Positions 17,426 to 25,624 of a DNA stretch of 64,000 nucleotides are shown here, piece by piece. How positions within the stretch are numbered: position 1 is the first letter of the stretch; every line of letters begins with the position of its first letter. The position numbers and the translations under genes are program-made. Source of the DNA: Edaphobacter sp. 4G125 (GTDB lineage Bacteria > Acidobacteriota > Terriglobia > Terriglobales > Acidobacteriaceae); NCBI RefSeq assembly GCF_014274685.1, contig NZ_CP060393.1, forward strand, positions 3,593,501-3,657,500, read 5' to 3'. A model generated the notes under the pieces. It saw only the letters and a list, made by a program, of their open reading frames with translations, did no database searches and had not been told where the DNA came from.

Positions 17426-18394
17426 TCAAGCGTAACGTTGCTGATGCCATTGCCAGGCGCTGGTAACAATCTGATCGAGTTTGGCAAACTTTGGTTTCCA
17501 TCCCAGCTCGGCCTTGATCTTCTCCGAACTGGCAACGAGGACTGCGGGATCGCCAGGGCGTCGTGGGCACTCTTCAACCGTGATGGGCCTTCCAGTCACG
17601 CGACGAACCGAATCGATGACTTCGCGCACAGTAAAACCCTGTCCGCTGCCGAGGTTGTAGATCAACCGGCTGTTGTTATCCAGTGCCTGAAGTGCAAGGA
17701 AGTGGGCATCTGCCAGATCGCTGACGTGGACGTAGTCGCGCACACAGGTGCCGTCCTTGGTGGGATAGTCCTGGCCGAAGATCTTAATGCTGGCCCGGCG
17801 TCCCAGGGCGACATCAAGGATGAGCGGAATCAGGTGCGACTCGGGTTCATGCGCCTCGCCATACCCATCGATCGCACCCGCCACATTGAAGTAACGGAGG
17901 CTGGCATAGCGTAGGTCCTGAATACGGTTGAGCCAGGTTAACATCCGCTCTACCAGCAACTTACTCTCTCCATAGGCGTTGGTTGGCAAGAGATGGGCGT
18001 CTTCGGTAATGGGAGTTTTTTCCGGCTCTCCATAGCAGGCCGCCGTCGAACTGAAAACAAGGCGCTTATGACCGGTCGCCAACATGGCTTCCAGCAGGGT
18101 AAGGGTTGCCATCGTATTGTTATGAAAGTAGATCTCTGGGACCTTCATGCTCTCACCAGCCTCGATCAGGGCAGCAAAGTGCAGGACTCCATCAAACTGA
18201 CCTTCGCGAAGTGTTGCCTCGATCACCGGGCGGTCGGCGAGATCTCCCTGAATAAATTGCGCACTGGAGGGAATGGATTCCCTGCGAGAGTGACAAAGGT
18301 TGTCAAAAATAGTGACCTTATGGCCTGCAGCCAGAAGCATCCTGCTAACAGTTCCGCCAATATAGCCTGCTCCTCCGGTGACTAAAACATTCAT
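17426..18394 (-). CDS. galE: UDP-glucose 4-epimerase GalE
   Basis: A 322-aa extended short-chain dehydrogenase. The NAD-binding TGGAGYIG is at the N-terminus, VLHFAALIEAGESM is the GalE-type block, FSSTAACYGEP precedes the catalytic YGESK (Tyr-x3-Lys), and the RYFNVAGA motif follows. It interconverts UDP-glucose and UDP-galactose for polysaccharide synthesis. The start at MNVLVTGG has AGGAG 8 bases upstream. No other sugar genes are adjacent. Confidence 0.93.
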   Translation of the reverse strand: MNVLVTGGAGYIGGTVSRMLLAAGHKVTIFDNLCHSRRESIPSSAQFIQGDLADRPVIEATLREGQFDGVLHFAALIEAGESMKVPEIYFHNNTMATLTLLEAMLATGHKRLVFSSTAACYGEPEKTPITEDAHLLPTNAYGESKLLVERMLTWLNRIQDLRYASLRYFNVAGAIDGYGEAHEPESHLIPLILDVALGRRASIKIFGQDYPTKDGTCVRDYVHVSDLADAHFLALQALDNNSRLIYNLGSGQGFTVREVIDSVRRVTGRPITVEECPRRPGDPAVLVASSEKIKAELGWKPKFAKLDQIVTSAWQWHQQRYA

Positions 18395-18756
18395 TCTATT
18401 AGCTCCTATTGCAACTTCCTGCATACCACAAAAGTGCCAGTGCTACAAAACAGGGGTTGCGGCACTATACTTGCAGTACCAATTCGGGAAAACCCCGGCA
18501 AAGGCTAATATGACCGGATGGACCCCGAATTGCAACGTGCTGCACCCCTGACGAACCTCTTCCTATCTGTCTTGTATATGTTTTACGGCGACAGCAAGCA
18601 CGTTGCCTGTCACACAACTGACTGATCGAGCGGAAACGCTCGAACGATATTTTCCCAAATGGGCTGGGGGTTCATCCTCCCCGGTACACCAGTCCTTAGG
18701 ATTGGTCCCCATGTTCCACCTCTTCTGCAGAGGGGTGTCAACAAGAAGGACTTGTC
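18395..18756 (+). promoter_or_regulatory. structured leader upstream of tonB (series of hairpins)
   Basis: This 360-base gap is gene-free and ends in several consecutive stem-loops. CGAGCG-GAAA-CGCTCG (18627-18642) is perfect with a GNRA tetraloop. GGGG and CCCC can pair across GTTCATCCT (about 18667-18682). ACCAGTCC-TTA-GGATTGGT (18688-18706) has one G-U. CCTCT-TCTGC-AGAGG (18719-18733) is perfect. The last stem ends about 10 bases before the GAAGGA ribosome site. This density of stems suggests a structured 5' UTR; no known riboswitch class was recognised. Confidence 0.45.
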
Positions 18757-19848
18757 ATGGCCAAGCCATTACACACTGATGTTCTTAACCCGCCGAGCGT
18801 ACAGTTTTCTCATTTCGGCGTTCTTAACGATGGGCAACAAAGCAAGGGATCGTTGTTTACTTCGATTACCCTGAACGTCATTGTTGCAATCATTGTTTGC
18901 ATTCTGGGTGCTGCTGCGAAGAAGACGATCGAAAATGCTCCGAAGTTGATGGAGATCAGTCTCAATCTTCCTCCCAAACCGGTCGAGCCACCGAAGCCCA
19001 AGATTCTTCCGAAGCCTCTTCCCCCTCCTCCAGTCACAAAGGTCGCACCTCCGAAGATCACGCTGCCGGAGATCAAGCAGCCTGAGCCGAAGCCGATGGA
19101 AGTGAAGATGGAGCATCCGGTACCGAATGTTCCGCCAGCTCCTCCGAAGCGGGTGATTGCGCCGGCCGCGCCGAAGGTCGTTTCGCTGGCGCATCCCCAG
19201 GCAGCCTCAGTCATCAACAATTCTTCGCATCCAACGGCAGTCGCTCTTGGACGGCCGGACAACCCCATCGCGCCATCGAATCGCCCTGCCACCGCAGCGG
19301 TTGATCTCGGCCAGAGAGGTATGCCGGGAATGCCGGCCTCGAACACAGGAACGGGACCGCGGGCGACAGAGGTCCACCTGGGTTCCGGTTCGCCGGGCAG
19401 CCAGGCTATGTCAGGAAACGGCACACGCCCAGTGCAAGGGGTGAAGCTCGGAGTTGCGGGAAGCAATGGACCGATGAACTCCACGAGCCGTACCGCCGGT
19501 TCCGCTCCGGTCAACCTTGGCCGCGCGGTGACACCGGAGATGCCCAAAGCTCCTGCTCTGGCAGCATCCTCAGCAGCCAAAGCGCCCAAAGTGCTTTATA
19601 AACCGCGTCCTGAGTACACGAGCGAAGCGATCCGGCAGCGGATCGAAGGAACCGTTTCGGTTCGGGTGCGCGTTTCGAGCACTGGAGCCGTACACGTTCT
19701 GGGAGTCACGAGCGATCTCGGTTATGGGCTAGGAGAGTCCGCAATTCGCGCCGTGCAGGGCACAAGGTTTCAGCCCGCTACCGATGCCTCTGGAAACCCC
19801 GTCGATTGGGAAGGAATTGTGAATGTGGCGTTTCAGCTTGCCGGATGA
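18757..19848 (+). CDS. energy transducer TonB family protein
   Basis: A 363-aa protein with one N-terminal membrane anchor (about residues 33-54). A long Pro/Lys-rich spacer follows (about 70-170, PPKP and KPLPPPP repeats), then a low-complexity Gly/Ser/Pro linker, and a C-terminal TonB fold (about 283-363: RPEYTSEAIRQRIEGTVSVR, GLGESAIRAVQGTRFQPA). TonB couples the proton gradient to outer-membrane receptors through ExbB/ExbD, which are not in this window. The linker is longer than usual. It is followed by envelope-protein genes on the same strand. Confidence 0.9.
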   Translation: MAKPLHTDVLNPPSVQFSHFGVLNDGQQSKGSLFTSITLNVIVAIIVCILGAAAKKTIENAPKLMEISLNLPPKPVEPPKPKILPKPLPPPPVTKVAPPKITLPEIKQPEPKPMEVKMEHPVPNVPPAPPKRVIAPAAPKVVSLAHPQAASVINNSSHPTAVALGRPDNPIAPSNRPATAAVDLGQRGMPGMPASNTGTGPRATEVHLGSGSPGSQAMSGNGTRPVQGVKLGVAGSNGPMNSTSRTAGSAPVNLGRAVTPEMPKAPALAASSAAKAPKVLYKPRPEYTSEAIRQRIEGTVSVRVRVSSTGAVHVLGVTSDLGYGLGESAIRAVQGTRFQPATDASGNPVDWEGIVNVAFQLAG

Positions 19849-19910
19849 GATTTGTGCCTGATTTGGCCGAAGTTTTTTTGATTTTTATTATGACTAACTA
19901 CAAAAGACGG

Positions 19911-19928
19911 GGTGACCTTCCGGTCACC
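19911..19928 (+). promoter_or_regulatory. hairpin directly before the ribosome site of the M48-like gene
   Basis: GGTGACC-TTCC-GGTCACC is a perfect 7-bp stem with a 4-base loop. It ends 2 bases before the AGGAG ribosome site (19931-19935) of the gene starting at 19946. A position this close could protect the 5' end or tune translation. Confidence 0.55.
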
Positions 19929-19945
19929 ACAGGAGCCGCAAAATT

Positions 19946-21805
19946 ATGATCCTTGGGAAACACAAGACTGTCGGTCTGACCGTGGCAGTGCTCGCAACCA
20001 CTCTGTCCGCCCAGGCGGCCTTCGCCTCCATTCTGCCGGGCAAGAAGAAAGAACAGGTTCTTCCTTCCGCCAAGCTGACGCCAAGCCAAAGTCAACTGAT
20101 CGACAAGGCGGTTGCACGCGAGAAGGAAGTCATCAAGGCCATCAAAGAGCGCGCTCCGCTGGTCGAAACCTACATCCAGAACATGCGCCCCGATAACCAG
20201 CTGGTGCAGGTACCTGAGTCGGACCAGCACTTCCTGGGCCGCGTCGAGTTCGGCCGCATCATTGGTGACGACTCCTTTCAGAGGAACAGGGCGACCGCGA
20301 CAGGAGAGGCTCCCAGCAAATTCGGTTTCTTCAAGCACTCGGCTTCATTCATTACAGGTCTTGGCGACAACCTGCACCTGAATTTCAGCTCAACGGGCTT
20401 TATCCAGATGTTGTTGATGGACTCGAACGACTTCGACCGTGAGCACTACCAGTTCGCCTATGTTCGCAACGAGTTTCTTGGAAACACCCCGACGGCGATC
20501 TTTGACGTTTCGCCAAGCACCAAGAATAAAATCGGACGCTTTCATGGCCGTATCTGGGTGGAAACGCAGGGAGGCAACGTTGTTCGCTTCAACGGCAGCT
20601 TCGCCGGCTCAGAAAAGGGATCGCGCGAGTACTACCACTTTGATAGCTGGCGCACCAACGTACAGCCGAACCTTTGGCTCCCGACCTCTTTCTACGTCGA
20701 AGAGAGCGATGCCAAGAGCGTGAACCGCAGCCTGAAGTTCAAGGCAAACAGCCACATCTGGGGGTACATGCTGAAGGTTCCGCAGAAGGAATCGGAGAAC
20801 ACCTCGCTGGATGTTGTGGGAGCAACCGACGTCAGCAACGAGGCACAGGATGTAAGCCCATTGGGAGCGCAGCGCGCCTGGGTTCAGCAGGCAGAAGACA
20901 ACGTTGTAGAGCGGCTATATCAGGCCGGCCTGCTGGATGCGCCGAGCGAATTTGATAAGACGCTCGAGGCTCTGGCGACCAATATCCTGGCCTACAACAA
21001 CATCACGCTCTCCCGACCAATTCACGTTCGCACCTTGCTCACCGAGCCTTTGGAGTCACTCTCCATCGGAAACACGATCATCCTTTCCAAGAGCCTGATC
21101 GATACCACTGCGGTCCTCAGCCAGGATGGTGCTCAGCAGATGGGCAACCTGAATGCACTGTTGGCCTTCCAGCTGGCACACGTTATCCTCGGCCATCGCC
21201 TGGATACGAAGTTTGCCTTCAACGACCGGCTGCTTTTCCCCACCACCTCGGTGTTCAATCGCATTCCGATGCACCATACCGATGCGGACAACGAAGCTGC
21301 GGCCAAGAAGGCGCTGGAGCTGCTCAATGCGAAGGAGCTTGCCGGAGGACAGCAGTACTTTGGTCTTTACCTCCAGCAGCTTCAGGCACGGTTAGGAGCT
21401 CTCAAATCTTTGAACCAGCCAATGATTGGCGATGGGTTGGTCAAGAGCGACAAGGACCAGACCTTCTGGATGGCGCCTTTGATCGCCAAGAGCCCGAAAC
21501 TCGACATGGCTGACCTGAAGCAGCAGGCTGCGATGCCTCTTGCCAGCTTCCTGCGTCGTGATCCCTGGACCGAACAATTGATCACTCTGCACACTGGCTT
21601 CGAGCCGCTTCTGTCGGCTGCCGACAAGATGCCGTTCGAGGTAACACCGATCTATATCAAACTCAGCTACTACAAGGCGCCGGACACAACTGCTCCCGCT
21701 GCTGGAGCACCGGCGAATACTCCCCAACCCCAACCACCTGCCGACACAACAACCCCGGCAGCACCTGCGGCGACCACCGGAACATCGAATCCGCCGCAGA
21801 ATTGA
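19946..21805 (+). CDS. secreted M48-metalloprotease-like protein with lost catalytic motif
   Basis: A 619-aa exported protein (signal peptide 1-27). Residues about 60-300 form a beta-rich domain not recognised. From about 330 the sequence follows the layout of M48 peptidases: SIGNTIILSKSLIDT resembles the strand before the active helix, ALLAFQLAHVILGH (406-417) aligns with the HExxH helix, and HHTDADNEAAAKKALELL (443 on) aligns with the third-ligand ExxAD helix. At the expected HExxH positions 408-412 the residues are FQLAH, so the first His and the catalytic Glu are absent, and His444 is at the third-ligand Glu position. The C-terminus is Pro/Thr/Ala-rich. Probably a structural or binding homologue rather than an enzyme. 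Confidence 0.65.
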   Translation: MILGKHKTVGLTVAVLATTLSAQAAFASILPGKKKEQVLPSAKLTPSQSQLIDKAVAREKEVIKAIKERAPLVETYIQNMRPDNQLVQVPESDQHFLGRVEFGRIIGDDSFQRNRATATGEAPSKFGFFKHSASFITGLGDNLHLNFSSTGFIQMLLMDSNDFDREHYQFAYVRNEFLGNTPTAIFDVSPSTKNKIGRFHGRIWVETQGGNVVRFNGSFAGSEKGSREYYHFDSWRTNVQPNLWLPTSFYVEESDAKSVNRSLKFKANSHIWGYMLKVPQKESENTSLDVVGATDVSNEAQDVSPLGAQRAWVQQAEDNVVERLYQAGLLDAPSEFDKTLEALATNILAYNNITLSRPIHVRTLLTEPLESLSIGNTIILSKSLIDTTAVLSQDGAQQMGNLNALLAFQLAHVILGHRLDTKFAFNDRLLFPTTSVFNRIPMHHTDADNEAAAKKALELLNAKELAGGQQYFGLYLQQLQARLGALKSLNQPMIGDGLVKSDKDQTFWMAPLIAKSPKLDMADLKQQAAMPLASFLRRDPWTEQLITLHTGFEPLLSAADKMPFEVTPIYIKLSYYKAPDTTAPAAGAPANTPQPQPPADTTTPAAPAATTGTSNPPQN

Positions 21806-21932
21806 TCTTTCGATTTTTCCCGGGGGTCTGAAACAACCCATTCGGCCCCCCACACTTTCGACCATCATGGGAAGACATGCTCGTTTTGCTTCCCACTTAG
21901 CCTGAAAGTTTACCCCTCGGGAGGAACACGAG

Positions 21933-22484
21933 TTGAAACGCTTTCTTTTTACCACTTTAATAGTTTTTCTTTTGTGGACTGCGGCTCAGATGTCTTATGC
22001 TCAGGCGATTCCGACAGCAACACGGAACTCGGGCCTGCAAGTCGGCGCTGGTTACTCCTTTGCAAGTCCTGATTATGGGCAACGGAAAATCCAGGGCTAT
22101 AGCATCTATGGAACCTTCGATTTCACCCGGCACATCGGGATCGAAGGCGATATTCATCGAGTCAATGTCATCACTCCAACCGACATCGGCGAAAACACAT
22201 ATCTTCTGGGACCCCGTTATGTTCTTCATTTCGGGCGTTTCCACCCGTATGCCAAAGGCCTGTTGGGACTTGGCTTCTTCCCGACCAATTACGACAAAGG
22301 ATCGGGTAAACCGAACACGAATTACCACCATAAGATCTATGCTTTTGGTGGCGGCGTGGATTACACCGTCTCGCGTCATTTCAATGTTCGGGCCGTCGAC
22401 TTTGAATATCAACGCTGGCCCGGCTGGAAACCGGATGGGTTGACTCCTTATGTCTTTACCTTCGGTGCCGCTTACCATTTCTAA
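21933..22484 (+). CDS. outer-membrane beta-barrel protein (OmpW/OmpX-like size)
   Basis: A 183-aa protein with signal peptide (FLFTTLIVFLLWTAAQMSYAQ). The mature part has alternating amphipathic strands rich in aromatic residues and Gly, ending in the C-terminal Phe of outer-membrane proteins (TFGAAYHF). About eight strands are likely. The start is TTG with a strong GGGAGGAA ribosome site. It is a paralogue of the next gene; both share ATRxxxLQVGxG after the signal peptide and a closing FxxGAAYxF. Function unknown. Confidence 0.75.
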   Translation: MKRFLFTTLIVFLLWTAAQMSYAQAIPTATRNSGLQVGAGYSFASPDYGQRKIQGYSIYGTFDFTRHIGIEGDIHRVNVITPTDIGENTYLLGPRYVLHFGRFHPYAKGLLGLGFFPTNYDKGSGKPNTNYHHKIYAFGGGVDYTVSRHFNVRAVDFEYQRWPGWKPDGLTPYVFTFGAAYHF

Positions 22485-22501
22485 AATCTCATCCTTCACC
22501 G

Positions 22502-22541
22502 CTGCTCCGCCGAATAGAATAAATAAGGCGGAGCAGTTTTC
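22502..22541 (+). terminator. intrinsic terminator between the two beta-barrel genes
   Basis: CTGCTCCGCC pairs with GGCGGAGCAG (10 bp) across an AT-rich loop and is followed by TTTTCTTTT. Confidence 0.9.
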
Positions 22542-22603
22542 TTTTAACAAGCTTTTTCTGCCCGTCTTACAGCCTTCTCAAAAGCTCTTTCAGGGGAACG
22601 TGA

Positions 22604-23137
22604 TTGTTTAAGAAAATTCTGATTGCCACAGTCGTCTGTGCCACGTCCGCGACGACCCTTCATGCCCAAGCTCGTCCAACCGCCACCCGCCCGGCATCTT
22701 TGCAGGTAGGAGTTGGCTGGTCCAATGCCAACACCGATTATCTTCCCCAACGAGTCAATGGAACGACTCTCTATGTGGACTATGACTTTTATCACCACCT
22801 CGGCGTAGAAGGTGAGTTTCGCTACCTGAAGGACGGCCAGAGCAATATTTACGAGAAGACCTACGAGATCGGACCGCGCTACTCAAGGACCTATCACGAA
22901 CGCTATTCTCCCTACGTGAAAGCCCTCTACGGGCGAGGGGTCTTCAACTTCACCTACCGTGGACAGACCCTGGCCAACCTTGCCTACAACATGATGGCCG
23001 TAGGAGGCGGACTGGATTACACCCTCGTTCGTCACATCAACCTTCGCGGAGAGTATGAGTACCAGCACTGGTTTGGCTTTCCAGACCACGGTCTGACGCC
23101 TTCCATGGTTACCATCGGGGCAGCCTACCGTTTCTAA
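22604..23137 (+). CDS. outer-membrane beta-barrel protein, paralogue of the preceding one
   Basis: A 177-aa protein with signal peptide (FKKILIATVVCATSATTLHAQ) and an eight-strand-type beta-barrel, ending in MVTIGAAYRF. It shares the order ATRPASLQVGVGW, DYDFYHHLGVEGE, YEIGPRYS, SPYVKALYGRG, VGGGLDYTLVRHINLR and FxDHGLTP with its neighbour. It also starts with TTG, after AGGGGAA. Transcribed from its own unit, since a terminator precedes it. No ligand or channel function can be assigned. Confidence 0.75.
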   Translation: MFKKILIATVVCATSATTLHAQARPTATRPASLQVGVGWSNANTDYLPQRVNGTTLYVDYDFYHHLGVEGEFRYLKDGQSNIYEKTYEIGPRYSRTYHERYSPYVKALYGRGVFNFTYRGQTLANLAYNMMAVGGGLDYTLVRHINLRGEYEYQHWFGFPDHGLTPSMVTIGAAYRF

Positions 23138-23158
23138 CCTTTCGTCTGAGTTAAAGAG

Positions 23159-23187
23159 AAAAGCCCCGGAGATTCCGGGGCTTTTTC
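23159..23187. terminator. bidirectional intrinsic terminator
   Basis: AAAAGCCCCGGA and TCCGGGGCTTTTT flank a 3-4 base loop. The stem is perfect and gives a U-run on both strands. It serves the beta-barrel gene on the plus strand and the next barrel gene on the minus strand. Confidence 0.9.
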
Positions 23188-23202
23188 TCGCGTCAGAGCA
23201 TG

Positions 23203-23802
23203 TTAGAAGTGATACGCCATACCGACCGCAGGGATGGAAATGACCTCCCATCGGTTGGTCTTGAAGTTCGTCAGGCCGAAGTCCGGAGCCTTCACAGCGA
23301 AGCCGCGATACTCCACGCGGACGTCCCAGCTGGGGCTGAGCTCATAGGCGACACCGCCGCCAAATAATGCTCCAATGCTCGTATTCTGCCGCGTATCGAA
23401 GTTGGTGGTCTTGTAATCGCGAATGGGAGTGAAGATGAGTCCTCCCACGCCCGCTTCCACAAAGGGATTGAAATTCCGGAAATTCCGGAAGTTGTAGACA
23501 TACGCTCCGGTAATCTCCTGCTGGCGGGTATGGATGCGTACATTGGGAAGAAAGCTGGTGCTGTACTTCGAGATGTACTGCGCGAACGAGTAGTTCAGCT
23601 CGAGTGCGCTACGAGGGGTCAGCATATACCGATAGCTCCCCAGGAATCCGATTGGCTTCGTCGTGTTCATCTGTACCGCGTTTCCGTTGACCTGCGGCGT
23701 AAACACACCGATCACGCTCGCGCTTACGTCCTGCCGGCTTTCCTGCGCATACCCGACGGATGCCAGCAGCATCAGCGCGCCCAACAACATCGTCTTCTTC
23801 AT
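23203..23802 (-). CDS. outer-membrane beta-barrel protein (OmpA-like N-domain type)
   Basis: From MKKTMLLGALMLLASVGYAQ the protein is 199 aa with a clear signal peptide. The rest alternates beta strands with aromatic and Gly residues (FLGSYRYMLTPRSALELNYSFAQY, FNPFVEAGVGGLIFTP, GALFGGGVAYELSPSWDVRVEYRGF) and ends in VGMAYHF, the terminal-Phe signal recognised by the Bam complex. AAGGGATC lies about 12 bases upstream of the ATG. It converges on the other two barrel genes. Confidence 0.8.
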   Translation of the reverse strand: MKKTMLLGALMLLASVGYAQESRQDVSASVIGVFTPQVNGNAVQMNTTKPIGFLGSYRYMLTPRSALELNYSFAQYISKYSTSFLPNVRIHTRQQEITGAYVYNFRNFRNFNPFVEAGVGGLIFTPIRDYKTTNFDTRQNTSIGALFGGGVAYELSPSWDVRVEYRGFAVKAPDFGLTNFKTNRWEVISIPAVGMAYHF

Positions 23803-24005
23803 TCGTTTGCCAGATCCCTTCAAAATCGTCCAGAACAACTCGGGGCTGATTGCTGACAACGGTCTTTACCGCAATCACTTCCAGCACCTTCGTCACTGTC
23901 TCTTCATTGTAACCGCACAAGGGAAGGCTATGGGTGACGAGAGACACAGAAAAGCCGGAGGACATTCTTGTGCCCCCGGCTCAGGAATAACAGGTCTGGA
24001 TTGGT

Positions 24006-24437
24006 CTATTGGGGAGCCGACTCGCCCGCCTGCTTATGTTCCTTCATCCTCGCCTGCATCTTTGCCTGCATCGCGTCGAACTTCGTCTTCTGATCGTCAT
24101 TCAAGACGGCCCGAATCTTATCGTCGGAAGACTTATGGAGGTCCATCATCTTCGACCGCTTGTCGGCCTTCGACATCGAAGTATCGTTTCGAATTGCCAT
24201 CATCTGCGAACGGGTATCATCATCGATCGATTTAACCTGGGTCTGCTGATCGGCAGTAAGGTTCAACTGCTTGGTCAGCATTGCAGTCCTGTCTCCCCGC
24301 ATACCGCGGGCGTGCGTTCCCTGCTGAGCCGGTGCTGTCGTTGTATCCTGCGCCATCGCTGGAATCGAGCAAAGGGCGCCGCTACAGATGGCGATCATGG
24401 CCATCCGCATACCTGCCTTTGGAAAGATCATTCTCAT
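24006..24437 (-). CDS. Spy/CpxP-like periplasmic protein with LTxxQ motifs
   Basis: A 143-aa protein with signal peptide ending near AMAQ (residue 30). The mature part is entirely helical and highly charged. It has LTxxQ-type repeats: LNLTADQQTQVKSI and LNDDQKTKFDAM, the signature of Spy/CpxP periplasmic chaperones and metal-stress proteins. GAGGTGAAG lies about 5 bases before the ATG. The role is probably an ATP-independent chaperone or envelope-stress sensor. No two-component genes are adjacent. Confidence 0.75.
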   Translation of the reverse strand: MRMIFPKAGMRMAMIAICSGALCSIPAMAQDTTTAPAQQGTHARGMRGDRTAMLTKQLNLTADQQTQVKSIDDDTRSQMMAIRNDTSMSKADKRSKMMDLHKSSDDKIRAVLNDDQKTKFDAMQAKMQARMKEHKQAGESAPQ

Positions 24438-24492
24438 GGAACTTCACCTCACATTTGGGATGAGCTGGAAACTGCTGGAACCCAAAAGTCTG

Positions 24493-24520
24493 TTTCTTCA
24501 GACGCCTATTTCTGAAGAAA
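24493..24520 (-). terminator. stem-loop between lysR-type gene and Spy-like gene
   Basis: TTTCTTCAGA and TCTGAAGAAA form a perfect 10-bp stem with an 8-base loop, 45 bases after the LysR stop. On the minus strand it is followed by CAGACTTTTGG, a weak U-tract. Confidence 0.55.
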
Positions 24521-24564
24521 TGTTCTGGCAAGGTGAAGGAAAAATTGACGGCTTCGCCGAACGA

Positions 24565-25488
24565 TCAGGCCCCGCGCTCTGGCTGAAAGCAGTATGGATC
24601 GCCGTGCGTGGCAGCATAAGCTTCCACCACTTTGAGAAAAGCCAGGGCGGCGTGGGAAAGATTAGCCTGGCGACGATAGACCAGTCGTAACTTGCGTTCC
24701 GTCTGGAGTTCTGGAACCTCCAACATCACCAGCGCCCCGCTTGCCAGCTCTGGAACGGCGGTCAATCGGGGGACCAGGGCCACCCCATTCCCCATCTCCA
24801 CCAAACGCTTGATCCCCTCCAGGGAGGGCAGTTCCACCCCCATCTGCAGCGGAGTCTTATGTTTCTTGAAGGTCTGGATCACCTTCTGGCGCTGGGGCGA
24901 AGGGATGTTGTGCGCGATAAAGTTCTGCATTCCGAGCTGCCGAATCGATACCTTTCCCGCCCCCGCCAAGGGATGACGCGGGTTGACGATCAACACCAGC
25001 TCATCGTGGTAGACCACAATTGACTTGATCTGCGCGTCGTCAGGCCGGAACGAGAGCACACCAAACTCAACCGAGTGCATCAGCACCTCGTCCGGAATGC
25101 GACTGGCGAGGGTACGTTGGACGGCCAGCTTGATCCTGGGGTTTTGCTTCCGAAACTCGTCCAGCAGAGGCAGCAAGTACAGACTGGTATATTCGTTGGC
25201 CGCCAGGTTCAACCGGCCACGGTGCAAGGAGCGCAGCTCACCCAGGGCTCCTGAGGCTTCGTTCCTTAGATTCAACATCTTAGCGGCATACTCGCGCAAG
25301 ACCTCCCCTGCGTCGGTGAGGGTGCCATCTCTGGAGGAACGGTCAAAGAGCACCTCGCCGAGTTCACTTTCGAGCTTGGCGATTGCCTGACTGACCGCAG
25401 GCTGAGTACGATGGAGCCGAGAGGCGGCCCGTGAAAAACTTCGCTCTTCCGCTACGGCCAGAAATGTCTCCATCTGGACCAGATCCAC
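24565..25488 (-). CDS. LysR-family transcriptional regulator
   Basis: A 308-aa regulator starting at a GTG (MDLVQMETFLAVAEERSF) with GAGGTG 5 bases upstream; upstream codons to an ATG do not fit the family. The N-terminal winged helix (about 1-62) has AASRLHRTQPAVSQAIAKLE as the recognition helix region. The co-inducer domain follows (LNLAANEYTSLYLLPLLDEF). It is transcribed divergently from leuA with 136 bases between, the classic arrangement for a LysR regulator and its target, so it may control the branched-chain amino-acid cluster (compare IlvY or LeuO elsewhere). That link is inference. Confidence 0.88.
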   Translation of the reverse strand: MDLVQMETFLAVAEERSFSRAASRLHRTQPAVSQAIAKLESELGEVLFDRSSRDGTLTDAGEVLREYAAKMLNLRNEASGALGELRSLHRGRLNLAANEYTSLYLLPLLDEFRKQNPRIKLAVQRTLASRIPDEVLMHSVEFGVLSFRPDDAQIKSIVVYHDELVLIVNPRHPLAGAGKVSIRQLGMQNFIAHNIPSPQRQKVIQTFKKHKTPLQMGVELPSLEGIKRLVEMGNGVALVPRLTAVPELASGALVMLEVPELQTERKLRLVYRRQANLSHAALAFLKVVEAYAATHGDPYCFQPERGA

Positions 25489-25528
25489 GCTGCACCTCGT
25501 TGAGGCCAAATGCCTTTGATTCTGCGAA

Positions 25529-25544
25529 TACTTCAATTAGAAGT
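25529..25544. promoter_or_regulatory. candidate LysR-type binding site between lysR-type gene and leuA
   Basis: ACTTC-AATTA-GAAGT is a 5+5 dyad, and T25529-N11-A25541 satisfies the T-N11-A rule of LysR boxes. It lies in the divergent intergenic region about 80 bases before the leuA start, a usual place for a recognition-binding site. Confidence 0.5.
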
Positions 25545-25624
25545 TTTGATATACGCGGAAACCATCATAAGCCTGCGTTATGATAACGTCTAGATCGAGT
25601 CAAGGATCGAGAGTAACCCACGCT

